DNA of 38,107 bases from Deltaproteobacteria bacterium UBA5799 (lineage in GTDB: Bacteria; Desulfobacterota; GWC2-55-46). The DNA is taken from contig DIDN01000005.1 of NCBI GenBank assembly GCA_002418185.1, positions 247 to 38,353 on the forward strand, in the 5' to 3' direction. Below the pieces are notes generated by a model, which ran no database searches, was not told the DNA's origin, and was given only the letters and a program-made list of their open reading frames with translations. This document shows positions 37,860 to 38,107 of this stretch, one piece after another (the stretch's first letter is position 1; the number at the start of each line of letters is the position of its first letter). The translations under genes and the position numbers were made by a program.

Positions 37860-38107
37860 ATGGATTGGGCCGCCTACGATTCGCCCCTCGGGGTGATACG
37901 CGCGGCGTCGGACGCGCGGGGGCTCGCTCACCTCAGCATACGCGGGCAGAGGAGGGAGTTCATCTCTTTCCTGCGCGCAAAAGGCGCAGAGCCGGTCGAG
38001 AGGCCAGCGTCATTTGCCGACCTTTTCAGGTCGCTCGACAGATATTTCCGGGGGAAAGCCGTCGAGTTCAGGGTCCCCTTGAGCCTTTCGGGCACAAGTT
38101 TCGACAG
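37860..38107 (+). CDS. ogt: methylated-DNA--protein-cysteine methyltransferase, 5' part (runs off the window)
   Basis: The gene continues past the window end; 82 codons are visible. The product starts MDWAAYDSPLGVIRAASDAR, continues with GLAHLSIRG, and reaches YFRGKAVEFRVPLSLSGTSF, the junction where Ogt/AGT proteins enter the DNA-binding domain with the PCHRV cysteine. That catalytic motif lies beyond the window, so activity cannot be judged. Such proteins repair O6-alkylguanine by transferring the alkyl group to a cysteine. ATG 37860 follows AAAGGGA; an in-frame ATG at 37842 would add six residues and is also possible. Confidence 0.8.
   Translation, partial: MDWAAYDSPLGVIRAASDARGLAHLSIRGQRREFISFLRAKGAEPVERPASFADLFRSLDRYFRGKAVEFRVPLSLSGTSFD

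Overview
This 38.1-kb window is GC-rich chromosomal DNA from a Gram-negative bacterium. LptE, periplasmic lipoproteins and IHF imply an outer membrane. The order tRNA-Val, thrS-infC-rpmI-rplT-pheS-pheT-ihfA-merR-like, tRNA-Pro is one I associate with deltaproteobacteria (Desulfobacterota), so I infer a relative of that group; lineage is an inference from gene order, not from a search. Codon use is striking: AUA (Ile) and AGG (Arg) are common even in ribosomal protein genes.

Layout. 1-8182: translation block (tRNA-Val, ThrRS, IF3 with an apparent AUA start, L35, L20, both PheRS subunits, IHF-alpha, a MerR-type regulator, tRNA-Pro, strong terminator). 8183-8431: scar with an IS3-family orfA remnant and REP-like repeats. 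8432-10733, minus strand: compact cassette of a TlpA-like lipoprotein, a nitroreductase, a beta-hydroxyacid dehydrogenase and an unknown 122-aa protein. 10927-16701: leuS-lptE-holA, then prfC behind its own promoter, which is followed at once by an intrinsic terminator. 16702-17096: repeat-rich spacer. 17097-21602: deoxyhypusine synthase-like protein, CBS/DRTGG-type family II pyrophosphatase, short UvrD-like helicase. 21638-24282: DJ-1/PfpI protein (minus), a palindromic repeat, a YyaL/DUF255 protein.

24236-28549, minus strand: a cluster that looks like synthesis of a glycosylglycerate compatible solute. It has an MpgP/MggB-type HAD phosphatase, a second glycosyltransferase (Ggs/MggA-like), a small MscS-related (CmpX-like) membrane protein and a GT81 GpgS-like synthase. 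The enzyme set matches what a glucosylglycerate or mannosylglucosylglycerate route needs, and the embedded channel-like protein suggests a link to osmotic state. This is the best candidate in the window for a little-described system.

28679-38107: N-acetylmuramoyl-alanine amidase, rph and rdgB (overlapping genes); a cold-shock protein with a structured leader and a terminator; citrate synthase and a ChaN-like lipoprotein; a response regulator/HD-GYP protein (minus); an M23 peptidase behind a strong promoter with an adjacent perfect palindrome; acetate kinase (minus); an unknown four-helix membrane protein (minus); and the 5' part of an Ogt-type methyltransferase cut by the window end.

Three families of intergenic repeats recur (GTCATTCTGAGCG-type REP, CCCCTTT/AAAGGGG hairpins, and a 123-bp palindrome). 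Several well-formed sigma70-type promoters are visible, two of which sit so close to start codons that leaderless mRNAs are likely.
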